Of a DNA stretch of 64,000 bases, positions 44,322 through 53,638 are shown in pieces. Numbering within the stretch: position 1 is the stretch's first letter; every line of letters starts with the position of its first letter. The notes under the pieces are model-generated. The model searched no databases, was not told the origin of the DNA, and saw only the letters and a list, made by a program, of their open reading frames with translations. The DNA comes from Pseudomonas panipatensis. GTDB lineage: Bacteria; Pseudomonadota; Gammaproteobacteria; Pseudomonadales; Pseudomonadaceae. The DNA is taken from NCBI RefSeq assembly GCF_900099785.1, contig NZ_FNDS01000018.1:1-64000 (forward strand), given 5' to 3'. The position numbers and the translations under genes are program-made.

Positions 44322-45746
44322 ATGATCCAGTTCCTGCTCGACGACGAACTGCGGCAGGCCGACGGCCTGGCACCGGAAACGAGCCTGCTCGATTACCTGC
44401 GCACCCGACTGGGGCGCACCGGGACCAAGGAGGGCTGCGCCTCCGGCGATTGCGGCGCCTGCACCGTGGTGCTCGCCGAACCGGCCGGCGACGGCCTGCG
44501 CTATCGCGCCATCAACGCCTGCATCACGCCGCTCGCCGCGCTGCACGGGCGCCAGTTGCTGAGCGTGGAGCACCTCGCCGAGGGCGCCGTCCTGCACCCA
44601 GTGCAGCAGGCCATGGTCGATTGCCATGGCGCGCAGTGCGGCTTCTGCACGCCGGGCATCGTCATGTCGCTGTTCGCCTGGCGCCACGCCGAGGGCGCGC
44701 ATGACCGCGACACGGCGCTGAGCGCGCTGTCCGGCAACCTCTGCCGCTGCACCGGCTACCGGCCGATCCTCGATGCCGCCGCGCGCATCGCCGCGCAACC
44801 CGGCGCCGATCGCTTCGCCGCCGCGGCGCGCGAAACTGCCGCGCGCCTGCGCGCGATCGCCCCTGCGGGCGAATTGCATGACGGCGCGCAGCACGCCTTC
44901 CTGCCAACCTCTGTGGATGAACTGGACGCCCTGTTGAAAAACTATCCACAGGCGCGCCTGGTGGCCGGCGGCACCGACCTGCAACTGGAGGCGACCCAGG
45001 CCCTGAAGAGCTTCCCGCAGTTGATCCACCTGGAGCGCGTGGCCGAGCTGCTGCGCCTGGAAGAGCACCCCGACTTCCTGCTGATCGGCGCCGCGCGGCC
45101 CTATGTCGATTGCGCCGCGGCCTTGTCCGAATTCCCCGGCGTGGCGGCCTTGCTGGAACGTCTCGGCTCGTTGCAGATCCGCCAGCGCGGCACGCTCGGC
45201 GGCAACATCGCCAATGCCTCGCCGATCGGCGACATGCCGCCCGTGCTGCTGGCGCTGGACGCCCGCTTGCGCCTGCGGCGCGCCGGGGCGCTGCGCGAGG
45301 TGCCGCTCGACGGCTTCTTCAGCGGCTACCGGCAAAGCATCCTGCAGCCTGGCGAATACATCGAAGGGATACTTATCCCCAGGCTGCGGCCGCACCAGCT
45401 ATTCCGTGTGGACAAGATATCCAAACGCCACGACGACGATATTTCCGCCCTGTGCATGGCCCTGCGCCTGGACTTCGACGAGAGCGGCCGGGTAGGCGAG
45501 GCACGGCTGGCCTGCGGCGGCATGGCGGCTACGCCGCTACGCGGCCGCAAGACCGAGGCGGCGCTGCGCGCGCGGCCATTCGATGGTGCCGCCGTGGCTG
45601 CCGCACAAGCTGCGCTGGCTGAGGACTTCCAGCCCATCGACGACCTCCGCGCGAGCGCCGCCTATCGCCTGAAGGTGGCGCAGAATCTCCTGCAGCGTGC
45701 ATTACTGGAAGCGAAGCAAACCGACCGCGAGGTACGCCATGCGTAG
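44322..45746 (+). CDS. xdhA: Xanthine dehydrogenase small subunit (2Fe-2S / FAD)
   Basis: 474 residues from the ATG at 44322; the longer frame upstream has no ribosome site or family match. An N-terminal plant-type 2Fe-2S domain (EGCASGDCGACTVVL) is followed by the second cluster domain (CHGAQCGFCTPGIVMSLFAW, then SGNLCRCTGYRPI). The FAD domain starts near residue 195 (RLVAGGTDLQLEATQ) with the FAD loop RGTLGGNIANASPIGD. It transfers electrons from the molybdenum site to NAD. It overlaps xdhB by eight bases. Confidence 0.93.
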   Translation: MIQFLLDDELRQADGLAPETSLLDYLRTRLGRTGTKEGCASGDCGACTVVLAEPAGDGLRYRAINACITPLAALHGRQLLSVEHLAEGAVLHPVQQAMVDCHGAQCGFCTPGIVMSLFAWRHAEGAHDRDTALSALSGNLCRCTGYRPILDAAARIAAQPGADRFAAAARETAARLRAIAPAGELHDGAQHAFLPTSVDELDALLKNYPQARLVAGGTDLQLEATQALKSFPQLIHLERVAELLRLEEHPDFLLIGAARPYVDCAAALSEFPGVAALLERLGSLQIRQRGTLGGNIANASPIGDMPPVLLALDARLRLRRAGALREVPLDGFFSGYRQSILQPGEYIEGILIPRLRPHQLFRVDKISKRHDDDISALCMALRLDFDESGRVGEARLACGGMAATPLRGRKTEAALRARPFDGAAVAAAQAALAEDFQPIDDLRASAAYRLKVAQNLLQRALLEAKQTDREVRHA

Positions 45747-48123
45747 CCTGCCGCCCGTGGCCGCGAACGGCGTCGCGGTCGATAGCCACAGCGCCGGCCA
45801 GCCGCGTCCCCACGACAGCGCCGAACTGCACGTCAGCGGTGCCGCGCGTTACGTCGACGATATCCAGGCGCCGGCCGACCTGCTGCACGCCGCCGTCGGC
45901 CTGAGCGACATCGCTTGCGGCGCCATCCGCCGACTCGATCTCGACGCCGTGCGCGCCGCCCCCGGCGTGGTCGCGCTGTTGACCCTGGACGAAATACCCG
46001 GACAGACCGACGTCGGTCCGGTATTCCCCGGTGACCCGCTGCTCGCCGGCGAGCGGGTGAAGTACCACGGCCAGGCGCTCTTCGCGGTCGCCGCGCAGAG
46101 CCTGTTGCAGGCGCGCCGCGCGGTGCGCCTGGCGAAGGTCGAGTACCTCGAAGAGCCGCCGCTGCTCGATCCGTTGCGGGCCAAGGCCGAACAGCGCTTC
46201 GTCCGTCCGCCGCATCACATGCAGCGCGGCGCCGCTGTGGATAAGTCCCTGGCGGCCGCGCCCCATGTGCTGGAGGCGCGGCAGTACGTCGGCGGCCAGG
46301 AGCATTTCTACCTCGAAGGGCAGGTGTCCATGGCGCTGCCCTGCGACGATGGCGGCATGCTGGTGTACAGCTCCAGCCAGCATCCGGGCGAGGTGCAGAA
46401 GCTGGTCGCCGAGGTGCTGGGCCTGCCGCTGGCCAAGGTCACCGTGGAAGTGCGGCGCATGGGCGGCGGTTTCGGTGGCAAGGAAACCCAGGCCGCGCCC
46501 TTCGCCTGCCTGGCCGCGTTGCTGGCCTGGAAGACCGGGCGCGCGGTGAAGCTGCGCTTGCCGCGCGGCGACGACATGCGCCTGACCGGCAAGCGCCATC
46601 CGTTCCACAACCACTACCGCGTCGGCTTCGACGACGACGGCCGGCTGCTCGCCGCGCAACTGGAGGTCATCGGTGATTGCGGGCACTCGCCGGACCTCTC
46701 CGACGCCATCGTCGATCGCGCCATGTTCCATGCCGATAACGCCTATTTCATTCCTGATGTGGCGATTTCCGGCTATCGCAGTATCACCAACCTGGCCTCC
46801 AACACGGCCTTCCGAGGCTTCGGCGGGCCGCAGGGCATGATGCTGATCGAGCGCGCCATGGACGATATCGCCCGGGCTGTGGATAAGGACCCGCTGGATG
46901 TGCGCAAGCTCAACCTCTACGGCGGCAGCGGGCGCGACCTGACGCCCTATCGGCAGAAGGTCGAGCACAATCTGCTCGGCGACTTGATCGAGCGCCTGGA
47001 ACGCAGCAGCGACTACCGCGCCCGGCGCCAGGCGATCCGCGCCTTCAATGCCGCCAGCCCGGTGCTGAAGAAGGGCCTGGCGCTGACCCCGGTGAAGTTC
47101 GGCATTTCCTTCACCGCCCAGCACCTGAACCAGGCCGGCGCGCTGATCCACCTGTACACCGACGGCAGCATCCAGCTGAACCACGGCGGCACCGAGATGG
47201 GCCAGGGCCTGAATATCAAGGTGGCGCAGATCGTCGCCGAGGAATTCCAGGTGCCGCTGGAGCGCGTGACGATCACCGCCACGCGCACCGACAAGGTGCC
47301 CAACGCCTCGCCCACCGCCGCCTCCAGCGGCACCGACCTGAACGGCATGGCCGCCCGCGACGCGGCGCGCACGCTGAAGCGGCGCCTGGCCGAGTTCCTC
47401 GCCGAGCGCGACGGCGTACCCGCCGCCGAGGTGCGTTTCGAGCACGGCAAGGTGTGCGTCGGCGAGCGTCCGCTGGAATTCGCCGAGGTGGTGCAGGCAG
47501 CCTATTTCGCGCGGGTGCAACTGTCCGCCACCGGCTTCTACCGCACGCCGAAGATCTACTACGACCGCGACAAGGCCCAGGGCCACCCGTTCTTCTATTT
47601 CGCCTACGGCGCGGCGGTCGCCGAAGTGCAGGTGGACAGCCTCAGCGGCGAATACCGCCTGCTGCGCGTGGACATCCTCCACGACGTCGGGCGCAGCCTG
47701 AACCCGGCCATCGACATCGGCCAGATCGAGGGCGGCTTCGTCCAGGGCCTGGGCTGGCTGACCAGCGAGGAACTGCGCTGGGACGCCAAGGGCCGGCTGC
47801 TCACCACGGGGCCGGCGACCTACAAGATCCCGACGGTCGGCGACGTGCCCGAGGACTTCCGCGTGGCGCTGTTCGAGCGTCCCAACGAGGAGGACAGCGT
47901 CTACCTGTCCAAGGCCGTCGGCGAGCCGCCGTTCATGCTCGCGATCTCGGTCTGGTCGGCGCTGCGCGATGCCATTGCCAGCCTTGCCGACTACCGCGTC
48001 AGCCCGGCGCTGGATACCCCGGCGACCCCCGAGCGGGTGTTGTGGGCGTGCGAGGCGCTGCGCGCCGTCGCCCCTGTGGATAAACCCAGGCTCCGCGCCA
48101 GCGAGCAGGAGCCGCAGTCATGA
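45739..48123 (+). CDS. xdhB: Xanthine dehydrogenase large (molybdopterin) subunit
   Basis: 794 residues from the ATG at 45739 inside the end of xdhA. Molybdopterin motifs: MGGGFGGKETQAAPFA, TAFRGFGGPQGMMLIE with the substrate-binding Arg region, HGGTEMGQGLNIKVAQIVAE, SPTAASSGTDLNGMA and KAVGEPPFMLA with the catalytic Glu. It oxidises hypoxanthine and xanthine to urate. Two perfect DnaA-box 9-mers lie inside the gene (46236-46244 and 46878-46886) and a third near the end (48075-48083). Confidence 0.93.
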   Translation: MRSLPPVAANGVAVDSHSAGQPRPHDSAELHVSGAARYVDDIQAPADLLHAAVGLSDIACGAIRRLDLDAVRAAPGVVALLTLDEIPGQTDVGPVFPGDPLLAGERVKYHGQALFAVAAQSLLQARRAVRLAKVEYLEEPPLLDPLRAKAEQRFVRPPHHMQRGAAVDKSLAAAPHVLEARQYVGGQEHFYLEGQVSMALPCDDGGMLVYSSSQHPGEVQKLVAEVLGLPLAKVTVEVRRMGGGFGGKETQAAPFACLAALLAWKTGRAVKLRLPRGDDMRLTGKRHPFHNHYRVGFDDDGRLLAAQLEVIGDCGHSPDLSDAIVDRAMFHADNAYFIPDVAISGYRSITNLASNTAFRGFGGPQGMMLIERAMDDIARAVDKDPLDVRKLNLYGGSGRDLTPYRQKVEHNLLGDLIERLERSSDYRARRQAIRAFNAASPVLKKGLALTPVKFGISFTAQHLNQAGALIHLYTDGSIQLNHGGTEMGQGLNIKVAQIVAEEFQVPLERVTITATRTDKVPNASPTAASSGTDLNGMAARDAARTLKRRLAEFLAERDGVPAAEVRFEHGKVCVGERPLEFAEVVQAAYFARVQLSATGFYRTPKIYYDRDKAQGHPFFYFAYGAAVAEVQVDSLSGEYRLLRVDILHDVGRSLNPAIDIGQIEGGFVQGLGWLTSEELRWDAKGRLLTTGPATYKIPTVGDVPEDFRVALFERPNEEDSVYLSKAVGEPPFMLAISVWSALRDAIASLADYRVSPALDTPATPERVLWACEALRAVAPVDKPRLRASEQEPQS

Positions 48124-48959
48124 CTCCGGGCTGGATGGACGCCATCGCCCGGCTGCGCGACGGTGCCGAGCCCTATGTGCTGGTCACGGTGATCGGCGTG
48201 CAGGGTTCCACCCCGCGCGAGGCCGGCTGCAAGATGCTGGTCACCGGCGACGCCAGCTACGACAGCATCGGCGGCGGCCACCTGGAGCTGGTCGCCATCG
48301 AGCACGCGCGGCACCTGCTGCAGGCCGGCGCGGATGCGCAGAGCCTGCAGCATTTCCCCCTCGGTGCGCGTCTCGGCCAGTGCTGTGGCGGCCGCGCCAC
48401 GCTGCTCTTCGAATGCTTCGCGGTGCGCGGTCCGCGGGTGCTGCTGTTCGGCGCCGGGCATGTCGGCCGTGCGTTGGCGCCGTTGCTCGCCGGGCTGCCG
48501 CTGCGCCTGGAATGGGTCGATAGCCGCGCCGGTGAGTTCCCCGCCGAGTTACCCACAGGCGTGCGCGCGCGCCTGCTCGACGATCCGCTGGAGGCGGTGG
48601 AAAAGGCCGCGCCGGGCAGTTACTACCTGATCATGACCCACAACCACCCGCTGGATTACGCCCTCGCCGAAGCTGTGCTCAAGCGCGGCGATGCCGGCTT
48701 CCTCGGCATGATCGGTTCGCAGACCAAGGCCCGGCGCTTCCAGTTGCGCCTGGAACAGCGCGGCGTCCCGGCCGAGGTCATCGCCACCCTGCACTGCCCC
48801 ATCGGCCTGCCCGGCGTGCCTGGCAAGCGCCCGCTGGAAGTGGCCATCGCCGTGGCCGCCCAGGTCATCGCGCGCTACCAGCAGGACGCCCCGCCGCGCG
48901 CGACCCGCGCCGGCGTCGACTGGCAGGCGCTGTGCAGCGAGACGAGCACGCCGGGCTAG
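48120..48959 (+). CDS. xdhC: Xanthine dehydrogenase accessory protein (Mo-cofactor sulfuration/insertion)
   Basis: 279 residues overlapping the xdhB stop by ATGA. The N-terminal XdhC/CoxI domain has VTVIGVQGSTPREAGCKMLV and DSIGGGHLE. The C-terminal Rossmann domain has LLFGAGHVGRALAPLLAGLP, and LPGVPGKRPLEVAIAVAAQV closes the family pattern. It binds and loads sulfurated molybdenum cofactor into XdhB. Confidence 0.92.
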   Translation: MTPGWMDAIARLRDGAEPYVLVTVIGVQGSTPREAGCKMLVTGDASYDSIGGGHLELVAIEHARHLLQAGADAQSLQHFPLGARLGQCCGGRATLLFECFAVRGPRVLLFGAGHVGRALAPLLAGLPLRLEWVDSRAGEFPAELPTGVRARLLDDPLEAVEKAAPGSYYLIMTHNHPLDYALAEAVLKRGDAGFLGMIGSQTKARRFQLRLEQRGVPAEVIATLHCPIGLPGVPGKRPLEVAIAVAAQVIARYQQDAPPRATRAGVDWQALCSETSTPG

Positions 48960-49091
48960 TCCGCCCGTGCCCCTCTTTGTGCGAAATTCCCGACCGATCG
49001 GACAACGGTTCTTCAGCCGCTGGCCGATAGCCGGTGGGCCCTGTCATCACGCCTTGCCTCTCCCGCGCCGTGCCACGAGGACAATAAAAAC

Positions 49092-49250
49092 ATGCGCTTA
49101 CGCAGTATCCAGAGCCAACTCATCCTCAGCATGGGCGGCAGCCCTGCTGCTCAGCCTGCTACCTCGGCGGCATCCGCACCGCGCAGCAAGCCTTCAGCGC
49201 GCTGATCGCCTCCCAGGCCTCCTGCTGAACATCGACACCGATGTCGGCAG
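49092..49250 (+). pseudogene. Decayed chemoreceptor-like N-terminus
   Basis: An ATG at 49092 behind CACGAGGACAATAAAAAC starts MRLRSIQSQLILSMGG, typical of the cytoplasmic leader and first membrane helix of a methyl-accepting chemotaxis or sensor protein. The helix continues in the next frame as AALLLSLL, and the periplasmic start in the third frame as QQAFSALIASQAS. At least two frameshifts and the loss of everything downstream show it is a remnant. Confidence 0.5.
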
Positions 49251-49299
49251 CGGCGAGCTGATCCGCCGTTCGGCGTCGCCCCGGGGCGCTCCCGCGCTA

Positions 49300-50000
49300 G
49301 GTATTTATCCACTGTTGAAAAGCCCATTTCGCTGTCCACAGGCAGGCTGGCGCGCTTGTCGACCGTGGCGCCTGGCGAGCGGCCTTCGCGATCTGTGGAT
49401 ACCTGCCTGCAGCCCAGTCTTTTTGCGGCATTCTGCTCAAATAACGTACACATTTCGCCAGCCGGCGAGGGGGCTCGCCTGGAAAGTTTTCCCCAGAGGA
49501 TATCCACAGCACTGTCCACCGGCTCTGTGAGCAATTCACCGCTCGCGCTGCCCTGACGCGGGATTTCAGCGGTGTTGAGGCGATGTCGCTGCTACCCCTG
49601 GCAAGGCCCTCTCCGGGGTAGTTTTCCACCAGGATATTCACAGCTTGCCAAGGGCTTTTACCGGGCTTATCCAGGCCCCTTCCAGTGCCCCCTTTGGGCG
49701 GCGCGGAGAGCTTGCGCCACGCGGCTTTCAGCGTGTCGAAGGACAAAAAACGTACAGCCCCGCGCAAGCCCCGAAACGCCTGCGCCGGAGGCCTTCATCG
49801 ACAGCTTGTCCACAGCCTTGCCCACGCTATCCGGGGATAGCCGGAATGGGCTGTTCCCGGGGTTTGCGCAAAATCTGAACAGAGTGACGCAGGCCACGGC
49901 TGGCGTGGCCTGCAAGGGAGGGGGCACAGTTTGTCCACAGGATGCCGCACAGGAACCGGGGACAAAGGGGCGCTATCGCTGGACAGACCCTGGGGATAAA
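49300..50000. other. Non-coding region rich in DnaA-box-like 9-mers
   Basis: About 700 bases without a supported gene. Sequences within one mismatch of TTATNCACA occur at 49305 (TTATCCACT), 49394 (reverse, TGTGGATAC), 49500 (ATATCCACA), 49634 (ATATTCACA), 49806 and 49931 (TTGTCCACA) and 49991 (reverse, TGGGGATAA), with weaker ones at 49332 and 49512. Two stretches share a pattern of AGTTTTCC, then an AGGATAT/AGGATATT-CACAGC block, suggesting degenerate repeats. Function unknown. Confidence 0.5.
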
Positions 50001-50013
50001 TCCGCGGCGACGC

Positions 50014-50604
50014 TCAGTCGTCCAGGCTGCGGGCCTGGATGCGTCCCCGGCTGAGGTCGCTGAGCAGGCGCTGCAGCGCCTCGGTTTTCGCGCTGGGCAG
50101 GCTCAGGCGCAGTTCCACGCCATCGGTGCCATAGGCTTCGTCCTCGATGCTGGCGCCCAGCGCCAGGACGCGGGCCTTGAACAGCGCGTGCTCGGCGAAG
50201 GCACAGGCGAAGGCCAGGCGCGTGCTCGGCACCAGTTCGAGGCGGGCGGCGTCCTGCAGGCACTTGGCCGCGCAGCCGCCATAGGCGCGGGCGAGGCCGC
50301 CGGTGCCGAGCTTGATGCCGCCGAACCAGCGGCTGACCAGCACCACCACGCGGTCCATGTCCTGGCCCTCGATGGCGGCCAGGATCGGCCGGCCGGCGGT
50401 GCCGCCGGGTTCGCCGTCGTCGCTGAAGCGGTACTGCGCGCCGAGCTTCCAGGCCCAGCAGTTGTGCCCGGCGCTGGCGTCGCGCCGGGCGGCGAGGAAG
50501 GCCTGGGCCTCGGCCTCGCTGGCGATGGGTGCGGCGAGGCAGTGGAAGCGGCTCTTGCGAATGTCCTCGGCGTAGGTGGCCGGGCCGGCCAGGGTGAAGC
50601 TCAT
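50014..50604 (-). CDS. YigZ/IMPACT family protein
   Basis: 196 residues from the ATG at 50604, which overlaps the TetR stop by ATGA. The family signature is AWKLGAQYRFSDDGEPGGTA followed by GRPILAAIEGQDMDRV and SRWFGGIKLGTGGLARAYGG. A C-terminal ferredoxin-like domain follows (about 135-196). Bacterial members are of uncertain function, possibly linked to translation control or protease (proline dipeptidase) neighbourhoods. Cytoplasmic. Confidence 0.85.
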   Translation of the reverse strand: MSFTLAGPATYAEDIRKSRFHCLAAPIASEAEAQAFLAARRDASAGHNCWAWKLGAQYRFSDDGEPGGTAGRPILAAIEGQDMDRVVVLVSRWFGGIKLGTGGLARAYGGCAAKCLQDAARLELVPSTRLAFACAFAEHALFKARVLALGASIEDEAYGTDGVELRLSLPSAKTEALQRLLSDLSRGRIQARSLDD

Positions 50605-51269
50605 GCCGTGGCTGGCGGCGTCAGCCCGCAACCCTTGAGGATGATGCGGATGAGGTTGTCGCCGGCCTCGGCGAAGTCCTGCTTGGACATGCGCTTGCGC
50701 CCGGTGACGAAGGCGATCTGGTTGGCGAAGTCGGCGTAGTGCTGGGTGCTGCCCCAGAGCAGGAAGATCAGGTTGACCGGGTCCACCGGGTCCATCTTGC
50801 CGGCGGCGATCCAGGCCTCGAACACCGCCGCGCGGCCACGGAACCAGGTGCGGTAGTCCTGGTTGAAATGGCTGCTCAGGCATTCGCCGCCGCTGATGAT
50901 CTCCATGGCGAAGATCCGCGAGGCCAGCGGGTAGCGCCGGGAGAACTCCATCTTGGCGCGGATGTAGCCGGCCAGCGCGGTGGCCGGGTCGTCGTCGGCG
51001 GTCAGGTTGTTGAAGGTGCTGTCCCACAGCTGGAGGATGTTGCCCAGCACCGCGGTGTACAGCCCCAGCTTGTTGCTGAAGTAGTAGTGCAGGTTGGCCT
51101 TGGGCAGGTCGGCGCGCTGGGCGATGGCGTTCATGCTGGTGCCCTTGAAGCCATGACGGGCGAACTCTTCTTCGGCGGCGGCGAGGATGACCTCTTCATT
51201 CTTCTGGCGAATGCGGCCGGCGGGCTTTTCCTGACCGTCGGTGAGGTGGGCTGGAACTGGGAAAGACAT
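50601..51269 (-). CDS. TetR family regulator, RutR-like (pyrimidine/purine catabolism)
   Basis: 222 residues from the ATG at 51269. The N-terminal helix-turn-helix is ILAAAEEEFARHGFKGTSMN then AIAQRADLPKANLHYYFSNK. The C-terminal half matches RutR closely: YIRAKMEFSRRYPLASRIFA, MEIISGG, and LIFLLWGSTQHYADFANQIA. RutR in E. coli binds uracil and controls pyrimidine and purine genes. Here it sits between an NCS2 purine-type permease and, 6 kb away, xdh, whose upstream region has two RutR-like palindromes. A 13-bp inverted repeat lies immediately upstream of its start. Confidence 0.83.
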   Translation of the reverse strand: MSFPVPAHLTDGQEKPAGRIRQKNEEVILAAAEEEFARHGFKGTSMNAIAQRADLPKANLHYYFSNKLGLYTAVLGNILQLWDSTFNNLTADDDPATALAGYIRAKMEFSRRYPLASRIFAMEIISGGECLSSHFNQDYRTWFRGRAAVFEAWIAAGKMDPVDPVNLIFLLWGSTQHYADFANQIAFVTGRKRMSKQDFAEAGDNLIRIILKGCGLTPPATA

Positions 51270-51274
51270 ACGGC

Positions 51275-51311
51275 GTATCCATGCTTCAGCGGAAGGGCGA
51301 AGCATGGATAC
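51275..51311. promoter_or_regulatory. 13-bp perfect inverted repeat in the tetR leader
   Basis: GTATCCATGCTTC (51275-51287) and GAAGCATGGATAC (51299-51311) with an 11-base loop. It ends five bases from the regulator's ATG, exactly where a ribosome binding site would be. It may be an autoregulatory operator or a translation-controlling hairpin. The match to the RutR palindrome is poor. Confidence 0.5.
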
Positions 51312-51445
51312 CCCAGGCGGGCCGGGCGATTCAAGCGTCGCGGCGGAAAATATCCAAATGCCCGTTTGACTGGCCGCGCGGCCCCCGCGAATGCACCGAA
51401 ACAAGGCGCCGGATCGCCGCTCGCCGGGGTTCCCGGCGGCGCGCT

Positions 51446-52822
51446 TCAGGGCTCCTCGATCAACGCCGCGGCGCTGGCCGGCAGGCTTTCCTCCGGCAGC
51501 AGCAGGTTGAGCAGGATGGCGCTCAGGCCGCCACTGGTGATGGCCGAGTCGAACAGGGTCTTGACCACCGCCGGCAACTGGTCGAGCAAGGACGGCTGCG
51601 CGGCGATGCCCAGGCCGACGCCGAACGAGGTGGCGATGATCAGCAGGCTGCGGCGGTCCAGCGGCGCCTGGGCGAGGATGCGCACGCCGGCGGCGGCGAC
51701 GCTGCCGAACATCACCAGGGTGGCGCCGCCGAGCACCGGCTTGGGAATCTGCTGGAGGATCGCGCCGAGCAGCGGGAACAGGCCGAGGGCGATGAGCAGC
51801 GCGCCAATGTAGAGGCCGACGTGGCGGCTGGCCACGCCGGTCAACTGGATGACCCCGTTGTTCTGCGCGAAGGTGGTGTTGGGGAAGGCGTTGAAGGTGG
51901 CCGCCAGCAGGCAACTGACGCCATCGCCGAGGACGCCGCCCTTGAGCCGCGCGAGGTAGCCCGGGCCGCTGATCGGCTGGCGCGAGATCATGCAGTTGGC
52001 GGTGAGGTCGCCGACCGTCTCGATCGAGCTGATCAGGTAGATCAGCGCCACCGGCAGGAACACCGTCCAGTCGAAGGCGAAGCCGTAGCGGAACGGCTGC
52101 GGCAGGGCGATCAGCGGCAGCGCCGGCAGCGCGTGCGGTTGCAGCACGCCGCAGGCCCAGGCGGCCAGGCTGCCCACGGCGAGGCCGATGACGATCGCCG
52201 AGAGACGCACCCAGGGCCGCCGCGAGCGGTTCAGCAGGATGATCCCGAGCAGCACCAGGCCGCCCAGCGCCAGGTTGATCGGCGCGCCGAAGTCGGCGGC
52301 CTTGAAGCCGCCGCCCAGGTCGGTGATGCCGACCTTGATCAGGCTGATGCCGATCAGGGTGATGACGATTCCGGTCACCAGCGGCGTGACCACCCGGCGC
52401 AGGTAGCCGATGCAGCGGCTGAGGGCGACCTGCACGAAGGCGCCGAAGAAGCACACGCCGAAAATCATCGCCAGGATGTCCTCCGCGCTGCCGCCGCGCT
52501 GCTTGACCAGCATGCCGGCGGCGAGGATGGCGCTGAGGAAGGCGAAGCTGGTGCCCTGCAGGCAGATCATCCCGGCGCCGATTCCCAGCGGGCGGCGCGC
52601 CTGGATCAGGGTGCCGACGCCGGAGACCATCAGCGCCATGCTGATCAGGTAGGGCAGTTGCGCCTGCAGGCCGAGGATCGAGCCGATCACCAGTGGCGGG
52701 GTGATGATGCCGACGAAGCTGGCCAGCACATGCTGCAGGGCAGCGAGCAGGGCGGGCAGGGGACGCGGCCGGTCATCCAGGCCGTAGAGGAGTTCGTTGC
52801 TGACGGGGGTCGCGGATTGCAT
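51446..52822 (-). CDS. NCS2 family nucleobase:cation symporter (xanthine/urate type)
   Basis: 458 residues, about 14 membrane segments. NCS2 hallmarks: LYGLDDRPRPLPALLAALQH then VLASFVGIITPPLVIG, the substrate-site ISSIETVGDLTANCMIS with the Glu, and the QNNGVIQLTGVASRHVG motif, which is the XanQ/UapA-type xanthine-urate signature rather than uracil. It imports oxidised purines. Upstream of its gene a weaker RutR-like sequence occurs (52877-52892, 9 of 14). Confidence 0.87.
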   Translation of the reverse strand: MQSATPVSNELLYGLDDRPRPLPALLAALQHVLASFVGIITPPLVIGSILGLQAQLPYLISMALMVSGVGTLIQARRPLGIGAGMICLQGTSFAFLSAILAAGMLVKQRGGSAEDILAMIFGVCFFGAFVQVALSRCIGYLRRVVTPLVTGIVITLIGISLIKVGITDLGGGFKAADFGAPINLALGGLVLLGIILLNRSRRPWVRLSAIVIGLAVGSLAAWACGVLQPHALPALPLIALPQPFRYGFAFDWTVFLPVALIYLISSIETVGDLTANCMISRQPISGPGYLARLKGGVLGDGVSCLLAATFNAFPNTTFAQNNGVIQLTGVASRHVGLYIGALLIALGLFPLLGAILQQIPKPVLGGATLVMFGSVAAAGVRILAQAPLDRRSLLIIATSFGVGLGIAAQPSLLDQLPAVVKTLFDSAITSGGLSAILLNLLLPEESLPASAAALIEEP

Positions 52823-53044
52823 GGTCGCCTCGGTGCGGATCGGTTGCGCAAGTGGATACCGAGGCGTTGCAAGAATCTGTCCAATCGATCAGGTAATTGT
52901 CTACATGAGCCGCGCAGGCCACGCCGTGCGCGGCCTGCGTGGGCGACGTCGGCTATCGCGGCGAGCACCGCCGCGCGCCGGACTGCTGCACGTCGGCGCA
53001 GCCAGGGCCGGGGCCGCACCGCGGCGGGGCGGCGCCGATCCGTC

Positions 53045-53458
53045 TCAGCGGGTGGTGCCGGTGGTTCCGCTGGTGCCGCCGTTGCCGCCGCCACCATTGC
53101 CACCGCCGTTGTTGGATGCCGCCAGGCCTATCGCCGCGGCGGCCGCACCGATACCGATGACGTAGACCGGGGTCAGGTTGCCGTACAGCGGACGGGACAG
53201 CGACAGGGGCGAGCAATCGCCGGGCGGCAAGGGCGCGAGGGCACCCTTGCGCTCATCGTGCTGGCGTTGCGGCTCGCCTTGCCGTTGCGGTCTGGACGCC
53301 TGTTCCTGGTCGTCCTTGGCGCCTCCGATCAGCGGCGCGCAGGGAGCGGCGGCGAGCGCCGCGCGGTGGGGATTCTTGTCGTTGGCGGCCGGTTCGTCGG
53401 CGGCCAGCGCTGGCAGGCAGAAACTGGCCAGCAGCAGGGTGAAACAGCACTTGTTCAT
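53045..53458 (-). CDS. Small secreted or membrane protein with Gly-rich tail, unknown
   Basis: 137 residues from the ATG at 53458. A Sec signal peptide (MNKCCFTLLLASFCLPALAA) is followed by a charged, Gln/Arg-rich middle, then a hydrophobic segment YVIGIGAAAAAIGLAASNNG and a tail of Gly, Asn and Thr (GGGNGGGGNGGTSGTTGTTR). The layout recalls small exported proteins in Pseudomonas whose role is unknown. No family assigned. Confidence 0.6.
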   Translation of the reverse strand: MNKCCFTLLLASFCLPALAADEPAANDKNPHRAALAAAPCAPLIGGAKDDQEQASRPQRQGEPQRQHDERKGALAPLPPGDCSPLSLSRPLYGNLTPVYVIGIGAAAAAIGLAASNNGGGNGGGGNGGTSGTTGTTR

Positions 53459-53638
53459 GGTTGGGCTCCGCACAGAGGTGTTCACTGCCAACCATGCCGC
53501 CTGCGGGGGGCCGGGAATATTGGAAGGCGCCACGCCGGGGTGGCGGATTTTCCGTATCCACTGCAGGACTTTCGCACAGGCCGGCGGCTGTTGCTCCGCC
53601 GGCCCCGTGGCCCCGCCCTGGCGGCGGGGCGAGTGCCA

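Noticed and set aside
48967-49530. 187-aa open frame after xdhC
   Set aside because: Arg/Pro/Ser-rich with no recognisable domain; it overlaps a decayed chemoreceptor start in another frame.
49300-50000. Chromosomal replication origin
   Set aside because: No dnaA, dnaN, rpmH or gyrB and no clear AT-rich unwinding element nearby; only box-like 9-mers are present.
49572-50054. 160-aa open frame in the DnaA-box-like region
   Set aside because: Composition is unlike a protein and it runs into the YigZ gene on the other strand; no ribosome site.
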